Of a DNA stretch of 64,000 bases, positions 58,552 to 64,000 are shown one piece after another. The stretch comes from Crossaster papposus (lineage: Eukaryota > Echinodermata > Asteroidea > Velatida > Solasteridae), in assembly GCA_037893245.1 (NCBI GenBank), contig JBAIAA010000013.1:496001-560000 (forward strand). Direction: 5' to 3'. The notes under the pieces are model-generated. The model made no database searches, was not told the origin of the DNA, and saw only the letters and a list, made by a program, of their open reading frames with translations. Numbering within the stretch: the stretch's first letter is position 1; each line of letters begins with the position of its first letter. The position numbers were made by a program, and so were the translations under genes.

Positions 58552-60903
58552 CTTCCACTGCGCCACCATGCTTCCACTGCGCCACCATGCTTCCACTGCG
58601 CCACCATGCTTCCACTGCGCCACCATGCTTCCACTGCGCCACCATGCTTCCACTGCGCCACCATGCTTCCACTGCGCCACCATGCTTCCACTGCGCCACC
58701 ATGCTTCCACTGCGCCACCATGCTTCCACTGCGCCACCATGCTTCCACTGCGCCACCATGCTTCCACTGCGCCACCATGCTTCCACTGCGCCACCATGCT
58801 TCCACTGCGCCACCATGCTTCCACTGCGCCACCATGCTTCCACTGCGCCACCATGCTTCCACTGCGCCACCATGCTTCCACTGCGCCACCATGCTTCCAC
58901 TGCGCCACCATGCTTCCACTGCGCCACCATGCTTCCACTGCGCCACCATGCTTCCACTGCGCCACCATGCTTCCACTGCGCCACCATGCTTCCACTGCGC
59001 CACCATGCTTCCACTGCGCCACCATGCTTCCACTGCGCCACCATGCTTCCACTGCGCCACCATGCTTCCACTGCGCCACCATGCTTCCACTGCGCCACCA
59101 TGCTTCCACTGCGCCACCATGCTTCCACTGCGCCACCATGCTTCCACTGCGCCACCATGCTTCCACTGCGCCACCATGCTTCCACTGCGCCACCATGCTT
59201 CCACTGCGCCACCATGCTTCCACTGCGCCACCATGCTTCCACTGCGCCACCATGCTTCCACTGCGCCACCATGCTTCCACTGCGCCACCATGCTTCCACT
59301 GCGCCACCATGCTTCCACTGCGCCACCATGCTTCCACTGCGCCACCATGCTTCCACTGCGCCACCATGCTTCCACTGCGCCACCATGCTTCCACTGCGCC
59401 ACCATGCTTCCACTGCGCCACCATGCTTCCACTGCGCCACCATGCTTCCACTGCGCCACCATGCTTCCACTGCGCCACCATGCTTCCACTGCGCCACCAT
59501 GCTTCCACTGCGCCACCATGCTTCCACTGCGCCACCATGCTTCCACTGCGCCACCATGCTTCCACTGCGCCACCATGCTTCCACTGCGCCACCATGCTTC
59601 CACTGCGCCACCATGCTTCCACTGCGCCACCATGCTTCCACTGCGCCACCATGCTTCCACTGCGCCACCATGCTTCCACTGCGCCACCATGCTTCCACTG
59701 CGCCACCATGCTTCCACTGCGCCACCATGCTTCCACTGCGCCACCATGCTTCCACTGCGCCACCATGCTTCCACTGCGCCACCATGCTTCCACTGCGCCA
59801 CCATGCTTCCACTGCGCCACCATGCTTCCACTGCGCCACCATGCTTCCACTGCGCCACCATGCTTCCACTGCGCCACCATGCTTCCACTGCGCCACCATG
59901 CTTCCACTGCGCCACCATGCTTCCACTGCGCCACCATGCTTCCACTGCGCCACCATGCTTCCACTGCGCCACCATGCTTCCACTGCGCCACCATGCTTCC
60001 ACTGCGCCACCATGCTTCCACTGCGCCACCATGCTTCCACTGCGCCACCATGCTTCCACTGCGCCACCATGCTTCCACTGCGCCACCATGCTTCCACTGC
60101 GCCACCATGCTTCCACTGCGCCACCATGCTTCCACTGCGCCACCATGCTTCCACTGCGCCACCATGCTTCCACTGCGCCACCATGCTTCCACTGCGCCAC
60201 CATGCTTCCACTGCGCCACCATGCTTCCACTGCGCCACCATGCTTCCACTGCGCCACCATGCTTCCACTGCGCCACCATGCTTCCACTGCGCCACCATGC
60301 TTCCACTGCGCCACCATGCTTCCACTGCGCCACCATGCTTCCACTGCGCCACCATGCTTCCACTGCGCCACCATGCTTCCACTGCGCCACCATGCTTCCA
60401 CTGCGCCACCATGCTTCCACTGCGCCACCATGCTTCCACTGCGCCACCATGCTTCCACTGCGCCACCATGCTTCCACTGCGCCACCATGCTTCCACTGCG
60501 CCACCATGCTTCCACTGCGCCACCATGCTTCCACTGCGCCACCATGCTTCCACTGCGCCACCATGCTTCCACTGCGCCACCATGCTTCCACTGCGCCACC
60601 ATGCTTCCACTGCGCCACCATGCTTCCACTGCGCCACCATGCTTCCACTGCGCCACCATGCTTCCACTGCGCCACCATGCTTCCACTGCGCCACCATGCT
60701 TCCACTGCGCCACCATGCTTCCACTGCGCCACCATGCTTCCACTGCGCCACCATGCTTCCACTGCGCCACCATGCTTCCACTGCGCCACCATGCTTCCAC
60801 TGCGCCACCATGCTTCCACTGCGCCACCATGCTTCCACTGCGCCACCATGCTTCCACTGCGCCACCATGCTTCCACTGCGCCACCATGCTTCCACTGCGC
60901 CAC
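58552..60903 (-). repeat. Same 19-bp A-box minisatellite, 123 full copies plus 15 bases
   Basis: 2,337 bases of perfect 19-bp units plus a 15-base partial unit. I saw no variant units. The left flank is again the 3' part of an A2 copy; the right edge changes abruptly into retroelement sequence at 60904, so the 5' flank of the tRNA copy is missing. Exact copy number may be limited by assembly. Confidence 0.95.
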
Positions 60904-62400
60904 TATTTCTTTGCCTTCTGAACGCCACTTCTTTACCAGGACTCTCATAATTTTAGTGAAAATATACGGGGCCGAGCTTAACCCAAACGGTAGCACTAGG
61001 AATTTATAGTATTTTGTGGTAGCTCCGAATGACCACGAGAACCCCAGGTATTCAGTATGTTTTGGGAATATGTCAACATGGTGGTAACCACACTTGAGGT
61101 CAAAAGAAAATAAATATTTGTCTTTCTCCAAGTATAGACGGGCCATTTTAAGATCTTCATATTTGATGGATTCCTTCCAGAGGTGAAGGTTAACTTTCCT
61201 CAAGTCTAGAATGAGCCTCTTTTTTCCACAAGGTTGAATTGTGACCGATAAGGGGTTAACTATCTTTGGCCTAATGGAACATTCTTGAATACGCCCTTCA
61301 TTTAAGAGCTGAATTATAGCTTCCGACACAAAGAATGAATGTGTACACGCTGATCTGTTATTGGGAGTGAACGAAGCCTCGGGCAGGGAATAGAAGGGAA
61401 TTTTATATCCAACGGTAATTGTGTCCAAAACAAATTCATTGGAACAATGTTTTAACCAAAACTTTCTATGCTTCCTCAGTCTACCTTTAATAAGTTTCCC
61501 TGTGACTCCTTGTTCACACTCATATCTAGTGGAATTTGATACTTCTAGGCACTTATCTTTAAATGTGTCTTCTTTCCGTGAATGTTCCCTGCGATGCCTG
61601 GTGTCTACTGGATTAGGTTGCTCTGGCGTCTCTAGCTGATGTGATGCAACTGACAGTAGAGGGGGCGGAGCTTCTACCTGGCTGTACAAACGGGCACTCC
61701 TTTCTCCAATGGCCAGTGGCTCCACATGCGAAACAGGAACCTGACTTGGCGGCTGGCCTGGGACCGTAGGGGTAGCTACGTTGACTAGACATGACGCTGT
61801 TGAACGAGTCTTGGGGACGGCGAAAAGAGCTCGTGTAAGGTCTGAACCTGCTACTGCCTCGGGTACCGAACGATTTAGATCGCTTAAGTTTCTTGGAGGC
61901 CCGAGCCTCAGCTCTGTTGATACGTTTCTCGTCTTCGGAGTCGGAGGCAAGTTCGTTAGATTCGTACTCCTTGACGGTTTGCCAGCCCGACTCGCTGGTA
62001 TCTGCAAGGCGGATTAACTTCTGCCTCGTAGTGAGTTTTTTCATAGCTTGCTCGATGTTAGCGGAGCAGCTAACAGCGTCCCCTCCTTTGATCGCCTCTG
62101 TAGCTTTGTTGAGGCTTTCAATGATTTCTGCATTGAAGTCGAACTGCTTTCGGTTGCCCTCTTTCTTCCATCTTTTGTTCGTGCTCTGCTTTATTTGCTG
62201 TGTCAGAGCCTCTTTGGACTCTGAATGGTGTTGAAATATTTCGTTACGTAACGACGTACACGAAGCCTGAAACGTGCGTTTCAGCTCGGCTGTGGAGGCT
62301 TGGAATGTTTTGATAAGCTGATCGGGTGTGGCCCTGGACTGGTCAGCAGAGAGGCCCTCCATGCTGGAGGAATGCTAAGAATGTCGAGAAGTACGAATAG
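60904..62400 (-). mobile_element. DIRS-like retroelement fragment: Gag and start of RT
   Basis: A family different from the Ngaro above. Gag lies at about 61613-62362, with a coiled, charged N-terminus and a CCHC knuckle (CFACGATGHWRKEC). RT lies at about 60904-61600, with KKRLILDLRKVNLHL, FSFDLKCGYHHVDI (motif A) and LVLPFGLSSAPYIFTK (motif B). It is an incomplete copy with only the Gag side and the first part of the polymerase, abutting the minisatellite; RNase H and recombinase are absent from the window. I found no end repeats, so the outer limit near 62400 is approximate. DIRS assignment rests on RT style. Confidence 0.7.
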
Positions 62401-62912
62401 TATTATGGTAAAGGTAAGTCGAGCCCGTCGGTGCGCAGATGACCCGTGTTGTTGTTGTTGTAGTAGGTTTGGTTGGCACGTATGGCGATCATAGCGCCCT
62501 GTGTGCCATTAGCATTACATTATGCACTATATCATCTCAGCACGCGGAACAGCTAGTACATCAGAGTGCAGTATGGGAAATTATGACGTAAGCAAAGGAG
62601 ATAAACGGAGTGCTAGTAAAAGGCTGCTCGAAAAAGGAAAAAAAGAAACAAAACAAAAAAGAATGGTGCATGAAGGTAGGGGCAGGGGGTGCGCCAGTAA
62701 TCTTCCGAGAAACAGTGCCACAAAGGGTCCCGCAAGGCCGGCCGTTTCGCAGACAGGGGCACAAGGCTCCCATCTGTTACTTTTTTCTGTTACTGTTACT
62801 TTTTTCAGGACGAAGGGTGGCACTGCGCCCGTCAATCACCGGCGACAACGGTCCTCACTAAACCCTTACCCATGCGCAATATCAATAAAATCAGAAGGCC
62901 ACACAAAACAAA
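62401..62912. other. Non-coding, perhaps retroelement leader
   Basis: May include the leader of the DIRS-like fragment. Contains a (GTT)n run near 62450-62464 and purine-rich stretches. Open frames here show no domain. Confidence 0.35.
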
Positions 62913-63245
62913 TTAAATATTAATGTTGCATCTTTGAACATAGTTAAGTATTTGTTGACAGTTTCGTTTCTGTCCAAGAAGTTGTGTAAGAGTCATTTGT
63001 GAATCTGTCAAATTAAGTGATTTTTGGAGGAGTTTTCTTTGGCTGTTAAATCGTTTGCATTCAAGTAGGAAGTGTCCAACATCATCACTAGCTCCACATA
63101 TTTCACAGATACCGTTAGGGTGTTTTCCAGAGTAATAGAGAAATTTTTTGAGCCCTTTACAAATGCCAATAGGTAATCTGTGAAGTGTAACCCGTGATGA
63201 CCCGTGCTTGCCAAGCACCTCCTTATATATTGCCCCTTCACTCCT
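62913..63245 (-). pseudogene. LINE ORF2 C-terminal fragment (Jockey/CR1-like)
   Basis: Encodes YAEVTRSEGAIYKEV followed by RVTLHRLPIGIC and a Cys/His motif, CEICGASDDVGHFLLEC, then NINI and a stop. This pattern (R-x-LxRLRxG, then CxxC-x-HxLxxC) is the C-terminus of many non-LTR retrotransposon polymerases. The catalytic RT is not in the window. It is a 5'-truncated LINE or a piece of one; the open frame continues past 63218 to at least 63245. Confidence 0.6.
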
Positions 63246-64000
63246 GGTTACCTCCGCGTAGCGGAGTGATAGCTACACTATTTGAGAACTACATTTCGTT
63301 CTAATTCACCCGGTTCAACCGAACGAAATAATATTATCTTAGGCATTTAATTTTCAAAAAATGTCTTTAAACAAAGAGGCAAAAAGTCAATTTTAAATGT
63401 TCTTTGAAGTCAGGTGTCATTCAGTCTGGATTTATTTTCAAGTAGGTTAACACATAAAAGTAAACCAATGGAATACAGTTAAAATCCATTTGTTCTAGTA
63501 AAAAAAAGAAAATGAATTTTAAATCTTTGGCTACATTTCTTTTGCCAACATTACCTATTTCAAGACAATCATTTTTTTTCAGAGTGTACATGTTGCTCAG
63601 GTGACATTCATTTATAATACAGCTTGTTTGGAATGAACACACATGTTTTTACAAATCAAAGCTCATTATACAGCCACTTAAGTCAAAGCAGTTCATTTTG
63701 ATCTGGCTAGGCCAACAATATTTGTTTATCTTTCAACTTATTGGGGGATAGTGTTCCTGACAAATCCTGATCCATGATAGCAATAATAAATTGAACAGTA
63801 ACACAACAAAAGTAAAGGTACATATGAAACAATGCTTCTATTGCATGTATCAATTATAATAATTTACTTTCCTTTTTACAAATGTCATGGCACAAACTGC
63901 AATATATAATGAGGAAAAAGTTTTCTTATTCCTAAATAGTGTTCTCCAACTTTCCAAATTCAAGTGCCCTTTGTGGAAAGGCCGTGGCTATTTTTACGTC
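63246..64000. other. AT-rich non-coding DNA
   Basis: I see no gene, RNA or clear repeat here. A small hairpin, CTCCGCGTAGCGGAG, lies at 63251-63265. Confidence 0.5.

Noticed and set aside
58414-62007. A 1,197-codon minus-strand frame joining a retroelement polymerase to WKHGG repeats
   Set aside because: It is an accidental fusion of an incomplete retroelement with the stop-free minisatellite.
62522-62923. Open frame of 133 codons (+)
   Set aside because: Low complexity, no domain, and it overlaps a LINE fragment on the other strand at its end.

Overview
This is a piece of an animal nuclear genome, probably a marine invertebrate. The evidence is a spliced class-A GPCR exon, a retroelement fauna of RTE-like LINE, Ngaro/DIRS, pogo and foldback MITEs, and dispersed non-coding DNA with no operons or ribosome binding sites. 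I cannot name the species. Only one host protein-coding exon is convincing; nearly everything else is repeats.

Layout. 113-535 (-): last exon of a rhodopsin-like GPCR. 1341-1605: cluster of a GGTTTTGAAAGGT-type motif just upstream of a plausible TATA/initiator promoter and ATG-free first exon (1725-1883, +). 2637-2949: foldback MITE with a perfect 8-bp target duplication. 3217-3660 and 8180-8255: pogo/Tigger-like remnants. 4101-7559: a second foldback element (140-bp inverted arms) into whose loop an RTE-like LINE (4261-7411, dead) has jumped.

The dominant feature is a tandem satellite built from initiator-methionine tRNA genes, 8984-40289 and 51985-58551, all tRNA copies on the minus strand. 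The monomer is about 400 bp and carries three iMet-derived 72-nt blocks (A, B, C). Two diverged monomers alternate to give an ~801-bp higher-order unit A1-B1-C1-A2-B2-C2. Most copies keep the cloverleaf, C33, the three G:C anticodon-stem pairs and a T-run Pol III terminator just past the 3' end, yet each subfamily is fixed for its own defects (A2 has anticodon TAT instead of CAT). Larger duplicated blocks (offsets 3,435, 2,981 and 21,664 bp) and hybrid tRNA copies show repeated unequal exchange.

Two A2 copies have exploded internally into a 19-bp minisatellite made of the tRNA's A-box segment: exactly 79 copies at 55466-56966 and 123.8 copies at 58552-60903. The second runs straight into a fragment of a DIRS-like retroelement (60904 to about 62400).

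The satellite is split by an 11.7-kb Ngaro-type tyrosine-recombinase retroelement (40290-51984, coding strand minus) with split direct repeats, Gag, RT, RNase H, an SGNH hydrolase domain and the recombinase. It sits exactly at the 3' end of a B2 tRNA copy, sharing a TAG with the target. The window closes with a LINE 3' fragment (62913-63245, -) and AT-rich DNA in which I see nothing.
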